Positions 24,353-32,785 of a stretch of 64,000 nt of DNA are shown in pieces. Made by a program: the position numbers and the translations under genes. Each line of letters starts with the position of its first letter. The first letter of the stretch is position 1. The stretch lies in NCBI GenBank assembly GCA_035502995.1, contig DATJTW010000038.1, forward strand, positions 1-64,000, written 5' to 3'. The stretch is from CADEED01 sp035502995 (GTDB lineage: Bacteria; Pseudomonadota; Gammaproteobacteria; Steroidobacterales; Steroidobacteraceae). Under the pieces are notes generated by a model. It was not told the origin of the DNA, did no database searches, and worked only from the letters and a program-made list of their open reading frames with translations.

Positions 24353-24664
24353 ATGAAGCAGCACCGCAACGTCACGGCCCGCCAGGAGGCGCTCTCGGAG
24401 CGCAGCCTGTTTGCCGCCGTTCTGACGCTGAAGTCGGTCGACGAGTGCCGCGCGTTCTTCCGCGACCTGTGCACACCGGCCGAGCTGCAGGCCATGTCCG
24501 ATCGCTGGGCCGTCGTGGACTGGCTGCAGAAAGGCCTGCCGTACCGCGAGATCCACCGCCTGACCGGCGTCAGCGTCACGACCATCGGCCGGGTCGCGCG
24601 TTGTCTCGCCGACGGCAACGGCGGCTACCAGATCGCCGTGACGCGCCAGCAGCGCCACGCCTGA
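24353..24664 (+). CDS. TrpR/YerC-type repressor-like protein heading the his operon
   Basis: This 103-residue all-helical protein belongs to the TrpR superfamily (YerC/YecD branch). It has ERSLFAAVLTLKSVDECRAFFRDLCTPAELQAM-like helices (blocks: LFAAVLTLKSVDEC, RAFFRDLCTPAELQAM), WAVVDWLQKGLPYREI, then a helix-turn-helix at HRLTGVSVTTIGRVARCL (about residues 68-85). The same gene-before-hisG arrangement is known in Xanthomonads. It lies 46 bp ahead of hisG and follows the palindromic operator described above. It probably binds DNA as a dimer; the effector is unknown, with histidine a reasonable guess. There is hardly room for a Shine-Dalgarno site between palindrome and ATG. Confidence 0.85.
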   Translation: MKQHRNVTARQEALSERSLFAAVLTLKSVDECRAFFRDLCTPAELQAMSDRWAVVDWLQKGLPYREIHRLTGVSVTTIGRVARCLADGNGGYQIAVTRQQRHA

Positions 24665-24710
24665 TTTCCTCCCGCACGGGCCCGCGCCGTGCGCCAACCA
24701 GACCTCACTC

Positions 24711-25631
24711 ATGACACCCATTCCTTCCGCTTCCGACAAAGACCAGCGCCTCAAGCTCGCCGTGCAGAAATCCGGCCGCCTCACCGATCACTCGCTCGAG
24801 CTGCTGAAGAGCTGCGGCCTCAAGCTCTCGCGCGGCCGCGACCAGCTGATGGGCTTCGGCGAGAACATGCCGCTCGACGTGCTGTTCGTGCGCGACGACG
24901 ACATCCCCGATCTCGTGCAGGAAGACGTCTGCGATCTCGGCCTCGTCGGCCGCAACGTGCTCGAGGAAAAACGCCTCGAGATGATCTCGCGCGGCCACAC
25001 CCCGAATTTCAAGGAGCTGCGCCCGCTCGAATACGGCCGCTGCCGCCTGTCGCTGGCGATCCCGGAGGGTTTCAGCTACGAAGGCCCGCGCTCGCTCGCC
25101 GGCAAACGCATCGCGACCACCTACCCGTTCACGCTGGAACGCTGGCTGACGGAACGCAACGTCAACGCGGACATCGTCACGCTGTCGGGCGCCGTGGAGA
25201 TCGCGCCGCGGCTCGGCCGCGCGGACGTCATCTGCGATCTCGTGTCGACCGGCTCGACGCTGCAGGCCAACCACCTGAAGGAAGTCGAGACGGTTCTCGA
25301 GAGCCAGGCGCTGCTGATCCGCACGCCGGTCGAATTGTCGCCGGCGAAACAGGAATGGGTAGATAGGCTGCTGCTGCGCATCGACGGCGTCCAGCAGGTG
25401 CGCGAGAGCAAGTACATCATGCTGCACGCGTCGCGCGCCGCGCTGCCCGAGATCCGCCGCCTGCTGCCCGGCAGCGAATCGCCGACGATCATCCCGCTCG
25501 ACGGTCCCGGGGACCGCGTCGCGATCCACGCGGTGTGCCGCGAGAACGTGTTCTGGGAAACGCTCGAGAGCCTGAAGAAGGCCGGCGCCAGCGCGCTGCT
25601 GGTGCTGCCCGTCGAGAAGATGCTGGCCTGA
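24711..25631 (+). CDS. hisG: ATP phosphoribosyltransferase, long form
   Basis: HisG joins ATP and PRPP in the first, feedback-regulated step of histidine synthesis. The 306-residue protein is the long form with its own C-terminal histidine-binding domain (from about residue 230), so no HisZ is needed. Readable family segments are LKLAVQKSGRL, DVLFVRDDDIPDLVQEDVCDLG (in blocks), GRCRLSLAIP, and the PRPP loop DVICDLVSTGSTLQANHLKEV near residue 175. Its stop overlaps the hisD start (TGATG at 25629-25633). It begins 46 bp after the TrpR-like gene across a 7-bp hairpin (24673-24693). Confidence 0.97.
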   Translation: MTPIPSASDKDQRLKLAVQKSGRLTDHSLELLKSCGLKLSRGRDQLMGFGENMPLDVLFVRDDDIPDLVQEDVCDLGLVGRNVLEEKRLEMISRGHTPNFKELRPLEYGRCRLSLAIPEGFSYEGPRSLAGKRIATTYPFTLERWLTERNVNADIVTLSGAVEIAPRLGRADVICDLVSTGSTLQANHLKEVETVLESQALLIRTPVELSPAKQEWVDRLLLRIDGVQQVRESKYIMLHASRAALPEIRRLLPGSESPTIIPLDGPGDRVAIHAVCRENVFWETLESLKKAGASALLVLPVEKMLA

Positions 25632-26938
25632 TGCAGACGCTCGACTGGCAAACCGCTTCCGTCGACGCCCGGCGCGCCGCGCTGGCGCGTCCGGCCGCGG
25701 AAACGCGCGCCGAGGTGTTCGCGCAGGCCGCCGAGGTCATCGCGGCCGTGCGCGCCGGCGGTGACGCCGCCGTCCAGCGCTTCACGCAGAAATTCGGCGG
25801 CCCGGCGCTGACCGACCTGCGCGTGAGCGCGGCCGAGTTCCGCGACGCGCGCGCCGCGCTGACGGCCGAACAGGTCGCCGCCATCGAGCGAGCCGTCGCC
25901 AACGTCTCGCGTTTCCACGAGGCCCAGCAATCGCCGCCGCTGGCCATCGAGACGATGCCCGGCGTCGTCTGCGAACGCGTGACGCGCGCGATCGACAGCG
26001 TCGGCCTGTACGTGCCGGCCGGTTCCGCGCCGCTGCCGTCCACCGCGATCATGCTGGCCGCACCGGCGCGCATCGCCGGTTGCCGCGCGCGCGCGATCGC
26101 CAGCCCGCCGGGGCCCGACGGCCGCGTGCACGCCGCGGTGCTGGTCGCCGCCGGGCTGTGCGGCGTCGATACCGTCTACAAGATGGGCGGCGCGCAGGCG
26201 ATCGCCGCCTTCGCCTTCGGCACGGAGTCCGTGCGCAAGGTCGACAAGATCTTCGGACCCGGCAGCGCCTGGGTCACCGCCGCGAAACAGATCGTCGCCG
26301 CCGATCCGGCCGGCGCGGCCATCGACCTGCCGGCGGGTCCGTCGGAGGTACTGGTCATCGCCGACGACAGCGCCGACGCGCGCTTCGTCGCCGCCGACCT
26401 GCTGGCGCAGGCCGAGCACGACGTCATCGCGCAGGTGGTGCTGGTCACGACGTCGCGCGCGCTGGCTGACAAGGTGGCCACCGAGCTGGCGACGCAGACC
26501 GCGACGCTGTCCCGCCGCGACATCGTCGTGCAGTCCATGGCGGCGAGCCGCTGCATCCTCGTGCCGGATCTGACAACGGCCGTCGCCGTCTCCAACGAAT
26601 ACGCGCCCGAGCACCTGATCATCCAGACCCGCGAGCCGCGCGCGCTGTTGCCACAGGTGACCTGCGCGGGCTCGGTGTTCCTCGGCGCGTGGTCCCCGGA
26701 ATCCATTGGCGACTACTGCTCCGGCACTAACCACGTCTTGCCGACGTTCGGCTACGCGCGCAGCTACAGTGGCGTCTCGCTGCTCGAGTACCAGAAACGG
26801 ATCACCGTGCAGGAATTGACCGCGGACGGCCTGCGCGCGCTCGGCCCGACCGCCGTCACGCTCTCCGGCATGGAAGGCCTCGACGCGCACGGCAACGCCG
26901 TGAAGGTGCGGCTCGCCGCGCTCGGAGGCCGCCCGTGA
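25631..26938 (+). CDS. hisD: Histidinol dehydrogenase
   Basis: HisD oxidises histidinol twice with NAD to histidine, using zinc. The 435-residue protein contains VGLYVPAGSAPLPSTAIM, the signature DLPAGPSEVLVIADD near residue 235, GPGSAWVTAAKQIV, and the metal/active-site segment SNEYAPEHLIIQT near residue 320. The start is set at ATG 25631, which overlaps the hisG stop by one base; the frame is open upstream, but that part lies wholly inside hisG. It ends in a GTGA overlap with hisC. Confidence 0.97.
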   Translation: MQTLDWQTASVDARRAALARPAAETRAEVFAQAAEVIAAVRAGGDAAVQRFTQKFGGPALTDLRVSAAEFRDARAALTAEQVAAIERAVANVSRFHEAQQSPPLAIETMPGVVCERVTRAIDSVGLYVPAGSAPLPSTAIMLAAPARIAGCRARAIASPPGPDGRVHAAVLVAAGLCGVDTVYKMGGAQAIAAFAFGTESVRKVDKIFGPGSAWVTAAKQIVAADPAGAAIDLPAGPSEVLVIADDSADARFVAADLLAQAEHDVIAQVVLVTTSRALADKVATELATQTATLSRRDIVVQSMAASRCILVPDLTTAVAVSNEYAPEHLIIQTREPRALLPQVTCAGSVFLGAWSPESIGDYCSGTNHVLPTFGYARSYSGVSLLEYQKRITVQELTADGLRALGPTAVTLSGMEGLDAHGNAVKVRLAALGGRP

Positions 26939-27984
26939 GCGACATCCTCTCGCTGGCGCGTCCCGACATCCTGACGCTGAAGGCCTACTCGCACGCGAGC
27001 TGGGACCCCGCGTTCGAGCGACTGCACGCGAACGAACTGCCGTGGCGCGCGGAGACCGACCGCTCGCTGGCCGGCCTGAATCGATATCCCGAACCGCATC
27101 CGCACGAGCTCGCCGCCGCGCTGGCGGCGTTGTACGGCGTGCCCGCCGCGAACCTGCTGCCGGGCCGCGGCAGCGACGAATCCATCGACCTGCTGGTGCG
27201 CGCGTTCTGCCGCGCCGGCGTCGACAACGTGATCGTCTGCCCGCCGACGTTCGGCATGTACGCCGTCGCCGCGCGCATCCAGGGCGCCGCCGTGCGCGAC
27301 GTGCCGCTGCGCAAGGATCGCGGCTACGCGCTGGACGCCGAAGCCGTGCTCGCCGCCTGCGATGCCAACACGAAGATCGTGTTCCTCTGCTCGCCCAACA
27401 ATCCGACCGGCAACGCGATGGAACCGGCGGCGGTCGCCAGGCTTCTCGAGGCGCTCGCAACACGCGCACTGGTGGTCGTCGACGAGGCGTACATCGAGTT
27501 CTCCGGCGACGTCTCGCTCGGCGGTTCGCTGTCGAAGCATCCGAACCTCGTCGTGCTGCGCACCTTGTCGAAGGCATTCGGCCTGGCCGGCGCGCGCGTG
27601 GGTTCGCTGATCGCCTCCGCGCCGATCGTGCAGCTGCTCGGCAAGGTCATCCCGCCGTATTCGATCCCGCAGTTGACGATCGAAGCCGTGCTCGCGACGC
27701 TCGCGCCCGCGCAGGTGGTCGTGCAGCGCGAACGCGTCGCGCAGGTGCGCGCGGAGCGCGAGCGCGTGGCCGCGGCCCTGGCGGGCAAGTCGTCGGTGCA
27801 GAAGGTCTGGCCCAGCGTCGCCAATTTCCTGCTGGTCGACTTCGCCGATCCCGACGCTACACTCGCCGCCGCACGGGATGCGAAGCTGCTGATCCGCGAC
27901 ATGCGCGCCGCGGCGCCGGGCAGCCTGCGCATCTCGATCGGCTCGCCCGAGCAGAACGACCGACTCATCCGGAGCATTTCGTGA
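26935..27984 (+). CDS. hisC: Histidinol-phosphate aminotransferase
   Basis: This 349-residue fold-type I PLP aminotransferase converts imidazole-acetol phosphate to histidinol phosphate. Visible landmarks are the N-terminal LHANELPW (HisC-type LNANE motif), LLPGRGSDESIDLLVRAFC, FLCSPNNPTGN, VVDEAYIEFSG, and the PLP lysine in TLSKAFGLAGARVGSLI near residue 210. It starts at GTG 26935 in a four-base overlap with hisD. Like its neighbours in this operon, it uses GTG where the gene overlaps the one before. Confidence 0.97.
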   Translation: MSDILSLARPDILTLKAYSHASWDPAFERLHANELPWRAETDRSLAGLNRYPEPHPHELAAALAALYGVPAANLLPGRGSDESIDLLVRAFCRAGVDNVIVCPPTFGMYAVAARIQGAAVRDVPLRKDRGYALDAEAVLAACDANTKIVFLCSPNNPTGNAMEPAAVARLLEALATRALVVVDEAYIEFSGDVSLGGSLSKHPNLVVLRTLSKAFGLAGARVGSLIASAPIVQLLGKVIPPYSIPQLTIEAVLATLAPAQVVVQRERVAQVRAERERVAAALAGKSSVQKVWPSVANFLLVDFADPDATLAAARDAKLLIRDMRAAAPGSLRISIGSPEQNDRLIRSIS

Positions 27985-29045
27985 CGAAGATCCTGTTCGT
28001 GGACCGCGACGGCACGCTGATCGAAGAGCCGCCCGACGAGCAGGTCGACTCGCTCGAGAAGATCCGCTTCATGCCGGGCGTGTTCGCGGCGCTGCGCCAG
28101 GCGCAGTCCGCGGGTTTCAAGCTCGCGATGATCACCAACCAGGACGGGCTCGGCAGTCCGACGTTCCCGCAAGCCGCGTTCGACGTCCCGCACCAGTTCA
28201 TCCTCGACGCCTTCAGCTCGCAGGGCATCGAATTCGACGCGGTGTTCGTGTGTCCGCACCGCAAGTCCGACGGCTGCGATTGCCGCAAGCCGAAGATCCG
28301 GCTCGTCGAGGGTTACGTGCGCGAGCGCGGCATGGACGTCGCCGCCAGCGCGATGGTCGGGGACCGGCCGACGGACATCGAGTTCGCCGACAACCTCGGC
28401 ATCCGCGGCTATTACGTCCGTCGCCACGGCATTGATGCCGAGACCTGGCCCGCCATCCTCCGGTCGCTGACGGAGCGCAAGGCCGTGGTCAATCGCAAGA
28501 CGAAGGAGACCGACATCCGCGTCGCCGTGAACCTCGACGCGACCGCGCCGGTGAAGATCGTCACCGGCATCGGCTTCTTCGACCACATGCTGGAACAGAT
28601 CGCCAAGCACGGCGGCTTCTCGCTCGATCTCAACTGCGCCGGCGATCTCGAGATCGACGAACACCACACGGTCGAGGACTGCGCGCTGGCGCTCGGCGAA
28701 GCGCTGCGCGTCGCGCTGGGCGACAAGGTCGGCATCGCGCGTTACGGCTTCGTGCTGCCGATGGACGAGGCGCAGGTGCGCGTCGCCATCGATCTCTCGG
28801 GCCGCGCCTACGGCGTGTTCGAAGGCAAGTTCGCGCGCGAGGCCGTCGGTGGCCTGCCGACCGAGCTGGTGCCGCATTTCTTCAAGTCGCTGGCCGAGAG
28901 CCTGAAGGCGGCCGTGCACGTGACCATCACCGGCGAGAACACGCACCACATGATCGAGGCCTGCTTCAAGGGCACCGGCCGCGCGTTGCGCCAGGCGTTC
29001 CGGCGCGAGGGCGCGGAGCTGCCGTCGACGAAGGGCGTGTTGTGA
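27981..29045 (+). CDS. hisB: Bifunctional histidinol phosphatase / imidazoleglycerol-phosphate dehydratase
   Basis: HisB carries two steps of histidine synthesis on one 354-residue chain. Residues 1-165 form a HAD phosphatase with the nucleophile motif FVDRDGTLIEE and a zinc site CPHRKSDGCDCRKPK. Residues 170-354 form the dehydratase, with metal ligands in GFFDHMLEQIAKHGGF, DEHHTVEDCALALG and ENTHHMIEACFKG. This fusion is typical of gammaproteobacteria of the E. coli and Xanthomonas type. It starts at GTG 27981, overlapping hisC by four bases (GTGA), and ends in the same type of overlap with hisH. Confidence 0.97.
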   Translation: MTKILFVDRDGTLIEEPPDEQVDSLEKIRFMPGVFAALRQAQSAGFKLAMITNQDGLGSPTFPQAAFDVPHQFILDAFSSQGIEFDAVFVCPHRKSDGCDCRKPKIRLVEGYVRERGMDVAASAMVGDRPTDIEFADNLGIRGYYVRRHGIDAETWPAILRSLTERKAVVNRKTKETDIRVAVNLDATAPVKIVTGIGFFDHMLEQIAKHGGFSLDLNCAGDLEIDEHHTVEDCALALGEALRVALGDKVGIARYGFVLPMDEAQVRVAIDLSGRAYGVFEGKFAREAVGGLPTELVPHFFKSLAESLKAAVHVTITGENTHHMIEACFKGTGRALRQAFRREGAELPSTKGVL

Positions 29046-29638
29046 GCGTCGCTATTATCGACAGCGGCGGGGCGAACATCGCCAGCCTGCGCGCGGCGCT
29101 GGGCCGGCTCGGCGCCGATTCCGTCGTCACGACCGATCACGAGGTGATCCGCCGCGCGCCGCGCGTGCTGCTGCCCGGCGTCGGCAACGCGCACAGCGCG
29201 ATGGCCAAGCTGCGCGGTGCCGGCCTCGATCGATTGATCCCGGCGCTCAAACAACCCTTGTTGGGCATCTGCCTCGGCATGCAGATCCTGTTCGAACGCT
29301 CCGCGGAAGGTCCCGCGGCCTGTCTCGGCGTGATCCCCGGCGCGATCGACAAGCTCGAGAGCGCGCCCGGCAAGCCGGTGCCGCACATGGGCTGGAACCA
29401 GTTCACGCAGGTGCGGCCGGACGCGCTGCTCGACGGCGTCACGAGCCTCGACCACGTGTACTTCGTGCACAGCTTCGCCGCGCCAACCTCGAGCGCCACC
29501 GTCGCGATCACCGACTACGGCGTGGCGTTCACCGCGGTCGCGCGCCGCGACAATTTCTGCGGCACGCAATTCCACCCGGAACGGTCCGGCGTGGTCGGCG
29601 CGCGCATCCTCGCCAATTTTCTGAAAGAACCGGTCTGA
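29042..29638 (+). CDS. hisH: Imidazole glycerol phosphate synthase, glutaminase subunit
   Basis: HisH releases ammonia from glutamine and channels it to HisF. The 198-residue class I amidotransferase shows IIDSGGANIASL at its start, LLPGVGNAHSAM, the nucleophile Cys in LLGICLGMQILFE near residue 77, and the His-Glu pair in CGTQFHPERSG near residue 180. Many HisH proteins read GGGN where this has GGAN, a minor change. Start is GTG 29042, overlapping hisB by four bases. Gap to hisA is ten bases. Confidence 0.96.
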   Translation: MSVAIIDSGGANIASLRAALGRLGADSVVTTDHEVIRRAPRVLLPGVGNAHSAMAKLRGAGLDRLIPALKQPLLGICLGMQILFERSAEGPAACLGVIPGAIDKLESAPGKPVPHMGWNQFTQVRPDALLDGVTSLDHVYFVHSFAAPTSSATVAITDYGVAFTAVARRDNFCGTQFHPERSGVVGARILANFLKEPV

Positions 29639-29648
29639 AAGAACCACC

Positions 29649-30425
29649 ATGATCCTCATTCCCTCCATCGATCTGCGCAACGGCCGCTGCGTGCGCCTGC
29701 TCAAGGGCAACTTCGACCAGGAGACGCGCTACGACCTCGAACCGCACGAGCTGCTGCTGCGGTATCGCTCGCTGGGCGCGTCGTGGCTGCACGTCGTCGA
29801 CCTCGACGGCGCGAAGGACGGCAAGCTCGCGAACCGCAGCGTCATCGTGCGGCTCGCATCGTCGCGCGCGCTGAAGATCCAGGTGGGTGGCGGGGTGCGT
29901 TCCACCGCCGTCGTCGACGACCTGCTGCGCAATGGCATCGATCGCGTGATCGTCGGCAGCGCCGCGGTCGAAGCGCCGGCCGAGGTGCAGGGCTGGCTCA
30001 AGAAATACGGCCCCGAGAAGATCGGCCTCGCCTTCGACATCCGCCACGACGCCGGCGGCGTGCCGCGCGTGCTGACGCGCGGCTGGACGAAGGAGACGAA
30101 GCTCTCGCTTTGGGAGGCGATCGACTCCTATCTACCGTATGGGCTGAAACACGTGTTGTGCACCGACGCCGAGCTCGACGGTGCCCTCGCCGGCCCCGCC
30201 GTGAAGTTGTACGAAGACGGCGTGAAGCGGTATCCGCAGATCGCCTGGCAGGCCTCGGGCGGCGTGCGCTCGGCCGCCGACCTCGCCGCCCTGGCCGCCA
30301 TCGGCAGCGCCGCCGCGATCAGCGGCAAGGCGTTGCTGGACGAACTGATCAAACCTTCGGAGCTACTGCCATTCTTGCCAAACGCATCATCCCCTGCCTC
30401 GACGTCCGCGACGGCCAGGTCGTAA
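29649..30425 (+). CDS. hisA: Phosphoribosylformimino-5-aminoimidazole carboxamide ribotide isomerase
   Basis: HisA is a TIM barrel that performs the Amadori isomerisation before HisF. The 258-residue protein has the N-terminal catalytic Asp in IPSIDLRNGRCVRLLKG, the half-barrel phosphate loops QVGGGVRS and QASGGVRSAADL. It is about twelve residues longer than usual: the last eighteen codons (30371-30425) overlap the start of hisF in another frame, giving a Ser/Ala-rich tail (PNASSPASTSATARS) without family character. This unusually deep overlap is linked to the odd hisF start described separately. Confidence 0.95.
   Translation: MILIPSIDLRNGRCVRLLKGNFDQETRYDLEPHELLLRYRSLGASWLHVVDLDGAKDGKLANRSVIVRLASSRALKIQVGGGVRSTAVVDDLLRNGIDRVIVGSAAVEAPAEVQGWLKKYGPEKIGLAFDIRHDAGGVPRVLTRGWTKETKLSLWEAIDSYLPYGLKHVLCTDAELDGALAGPAVKLYEDGVKRYPQIAWQASGGVRSAADLAALAAIGSAAAISGKALLDELIKPSELLPFLPNASSPASTSATARS
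30359..30373 (+). promoter_or_regulatory. Ribosome site for an AUU-initiated hisF
   Basis: GGAG at 30359-30362 is followed by eight bases and then ATT at 30371-30373, exactly where HisF proteins have their initiating Met (next residues LAKRIIPCLDV). No ATG, GTG or TTG occurs in frame near this point; the next in-frame candidate is GTG at 30455, which would remove the first 28 residues. Confidence 0.7.
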
Positions 30426-31138
30426 AAGGGATCCGCTTCCGCGATCACCAGATCGTGGGCGACATCCTGGTGCTCGCGGAGCGCTACCGCAACGAAGGCG
30501 CGGACGAGGTCGTGTTCTACGACATCACCGCCAGCCCCGAGGGCCGCAGCGTCGATCGCGCCTGGGTGCGCCGCGTCGCGCAGGTGCTCGACATCCCGTT
30601 CTGCGTCGCCGGCGGCATCCGCTCGGTCGAGGACGCGGAAGCCGTGCTGAACGAAGGCGCGGAGAAGATCTCGATCAACTCGCCGGCCATCGCGAATCCG
30701 GGCTTGATCGAAGAGCTGGCGGCGCGCTTCGGCTCGCAATGCGTGGTCATCGGCATCGACAGCGCGAACACCGGCGATGGCTACCACGTCTATCAATTCA
30801 CCGGCGATCCGAACCGCTCGCGCGACACGCGCCGCGACACGTTGAGCTGGGTGAAGGAAGTGCAGGACCGCGGCGCCGGCGAGATCGTGCTGAACTGCAT
30901 GACCAGCGACGGCGTGCGCCGCGGCTACGACGTCGCACAATTGAAAGCGGTGCGCGAGATCTGCAACGTCCCGCTGGTCGCGTCCGGTGGCGCCGGCGCG
31001 CCGGAACATTTCGTCGACGTGTTCAACAAGGCCGGCGTCGATGCGGCGCTGGCCGCGAGCGTGTTCCACTCCGGCTCGCTGCTGATCCCGGATCTCAAGA
31101 CGACACTGGCCGCGTCCGGCATCGAGGTGCGGTTGTGA
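30371..31138 (+). CDS. hisF: Imidazole glycerol phosphate synthase, cyclase subunit
   Basis: HisF uses ammonia from HisH to form imidazole glycerol phosphate and AICAR. The 255-residue TIM barrel reads LAKRIIPCLDVRDGQVVKG with the first catalytic Asp (about residue 11), ADEVVFYDITAS, FCVAGGIRSVEDAE, the second catalytic Asp in VIGIDSANTGDG (about 130), and LVASGGAGAPEHF. By alignment with other HisF proteins, residue 1 is encoded by ATT at 30371, preceded by GGAG at good spacing; ATT is a rare but known initiator (infC, pcnB). A less likely alternative is ribosomal frameshifting out of hisA. The start overlaps the hisA end by 55 bases; the stop overlaps hisI by four. Confidence 0.92.
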   Translation: MLAKRIIPCLDVRDGQVVKGIRFRDHQIVGDILVLAERYRNEGADEVVFYDITASPEGRSVDRAWVRRVAQVLDIPFCVAGGIRSVEDAEAVLNEGAEKISINSPAIANPGLIEELAARFGSQCVVIGIDSANTGDGYHVYQFTGDPNRSRDTRRDTLSWVKEVQDRGAGEIVLNCMTSDGVRRGYDVAQLKAVREICNVPLVASGGAGAPEHFVDVFNKAGVDAALAASVFHSGSLLIPDLKTTLAASGIEVRL

Positions 31139-31755
31139 GCGTGGATCCGGGCAAGGTCGACTTCGGCAAGTCGGACGGACTGGTGCCCGCCATCGTCCAG
31201 GATGCCGACACGGGTGCCGTGCTGATGCTCGCGTACATGAATCGCGAGGCGCTCGAGCAGACGCTGGCGCGCAAGCGCGCCGTGTTCTTCAGCCGCAGCA
31301 AGCAGCGCCTCTGGGAGAAAGGCGAGACCACCGGCCACACGCTCGACGTCGTCGACGTCGCGCTGGATTGCGATGCCGACACCCTGCTGATCACCGCCCG
31401 GCCGCGCGGCCCGGCCTGCCACAACGGCACCCTCACCTGCTTCGGCGACGAACCGCGCGCGGCCGCGACGCCGATCGCGTTCCTCGCGACCCTGGAATCC
31501 GTGATCGCGCAACGCGCCACGGACAAGCCGGAGGCGAGTTACACCGCGAAGCTGCTCGGCAAGGGCATCAACAAGGTGGCGCAGAAGGTCGGCGAGGAAG
31601 GCGTCGAGACGGCGCTGGCCGGCGTCGCCGAGTCGGATGACAAACTGGCCGAGGAATCCGCGGACCTGCTGTTCCACCTGCTGATCCTGCTGCGGGCGCG
31701 CAACGTGCCGCTGGCGCGCGTCGTCGAGACGCTGAAGGCGCGCCACGCGAAGTAG
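31135..31755 (+). CDS. hisI: Bifunctional phosphoribosyl-AMP cyclohydrolase / phosphoribosyl-ATP pyrophosphatase
   Basis: This 206-residue fusion performs the second and third steps of histidine synthesis. The N-terminal cyclohydrolase domain (about 1-110) has QDADTGAVLMLAYMNREAL, FFSRSKQRLWEKGETTGHTL and zinc-binding LDCDADTLL with ACHNGTLTCF. The C-terminal MazG-like pyrophosphatase (about 115-206) has KVGEEGVETALAG and EESADLLFHLLILL. The GTG at 31135 is chosen because GTGA overlaps recur throughout this operon; GTG at 31141 is also possible. It is the last his gene and completes the pathway hisGDCBHAFI in one transcript. Confidence 0.96.
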   Translation: MSVDPGKVDFGKSDGLVPAIVQDADTGAVLMLAYMNREALEQTLARKRAVFFSRSKQRLWEKGETTGHTLDVVDVALDCDADTLLITARPRGPACHNGTLTCFGDEPRAAATPIAFLATLESVIAQRATDKPEASYTAKLLGKGINKVAQKVGEEGVETALAGVAESDDKLAEESADLLFHLLILLRARNVPLARVVETLKARHAK

Positions 31756-31804
31756 TTCGACCCGGTACACTCCCGGCACATCCGCCGGCGACGTGGGAGT
31801 CGGG

Positions 31805-32785
31805 ATGAAGAAGTGGATCGTCTCGCTGTCGATCGCGCTGCTCGCCAGCATCGCGACCGGGGCCTGGTTGTGGTCGGAGCTGCGCAGCGAACGCGCGCGG
31901 AACGCCGGGCTCGCGGCGCGGCTGGCATCCTCGATCGTCGCGTCTCCCGATCCCGCCGACGCCGCGCCCGCCAGCGCCGCGGCCGCGAAAGTCTCGCCCG
32001 CCGCCCCGGCGGCAACTCCTCTTCCTGCGGCTCCCACCACCGCGGCCGCGATCGCCGCGGGCAGTCGCGGCGACTGGGAAGCCGCGCAGGCACGCCTGCT
32101 GCGCGATCCGAGATTCCGCGAAGCACGGCGCGTGCAGCAGCGCCTGGCGCTCGCGCCGCGGCATGCCAATCTCGTCCGCCTGCTGGGGCTGACACCGGCG
32201 CAGGCGGACGCCGTGATCGACCTACAGCTCGACCAGGAAGCCCGCGTTGCCGACGTCTATAAGGTGGACGTCAACACGGACGAGGCGCGCTACGACCGCC
32301 GCGCGAAACTCGAAGCGCTCGATCTGTCGCACCAGTCCGAACTGCGCGCGCTGCTGGGCGAAGACGCCCGCGCAAAGCTCGAGACCTACATGGAGAGCCG
32401 TCCGAGCCGCATGCAGGTCGACCGGTTCCGCGCGGATCTCACCGAGGCGAACGCGCTGCGCGACGACCAGGTCGAACCGCTGATCGCCGCGCTGCAGGTC
32501 GAGCGCAACCGCATGCAGGACGATCTGCAGGACTACAGTGACACACTGACGTGGAGTGGCGACCAGGGCGACAGCTGGCGCCGCTATTCCGAGCGGCAGG
32601 CCGAGCTGTGGAAGGCGATGAACGGCCGCATGCACTCGTCGGCGTCGAGCATCCTCACGAACGCACAGCTCGACGCTCTCGATGACCTGCTGGCGCGCGA
32701 CTACGCGCGCTTCGAGGCGCAGCAGCGCGTGAACCGGCTGCAGTCGAAACTGGAGTCGGCCAGCGCGGCGACGCCGGCCAACTAG
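31805..32785 (+). CDS. Membrane-anchored helical protein of unknown function
   Basis: I do not recognise this 326-residue protein. It has an N-terminal membrane anchor or signal (WIVSLSIALLASIATGAWLW), a low-complexity Ala/Pro linker (residues 50-85), and a charged, almost wholly helical C-terminal part (90-320) rich in Glu, Arg and Gln. The helical part contains segments such as LLGLTPAQADAVIDLQ and an LTxAQ pattern (ILTNAQLDALDDLL), which recall the LTPEQ motifs of Spy/CpxP-like periplasmic proteins. That similarity is loose. The ATG at 31805 follows GGGAG. It lies 49 bp behind hisI but looks functionally unrelated, and converges on lysAC with a four-base overlap. Confidence 0.7.
   Translation: MKKWIVSLSIALLASIATGAWLWSELRSERARNAGLAARLASSIVASPDPADAAPASAAAAKVSPAAPAATPLPAAPTTAAAIAAGSRGDWEAAQARLLRDPRFREARRVQQRLALAPRHANLVRLLGLTPAQADAVIDLQLDQEARVADVYKVDVNTDEARYDRRAKLEALDLSHQSELRALLGEDARAKLETYMESRPSRMQVDRFRADLTEANALRDDQVEPLIAALQVERNRMQDDLQDYSDTLTWSGDQGDSWRRYSERQAELWKAMNGRMHSSASSILTNAQLDALDDLLARDYARFEAQQRVNRLQSKLESASAATPAN

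Noticed and set aside
24665..24710. Possible histidine attenuator before hisG
   Set aside because: Only a 7-bp hairpin without U-run and no His-rich leader peptide were found here or upstream.
25535..25630. Upstream extension of hisD
   Set aside because: It lies wholly inside hisG; ATG 25631 overlaps the hisG stop and fits the family start.
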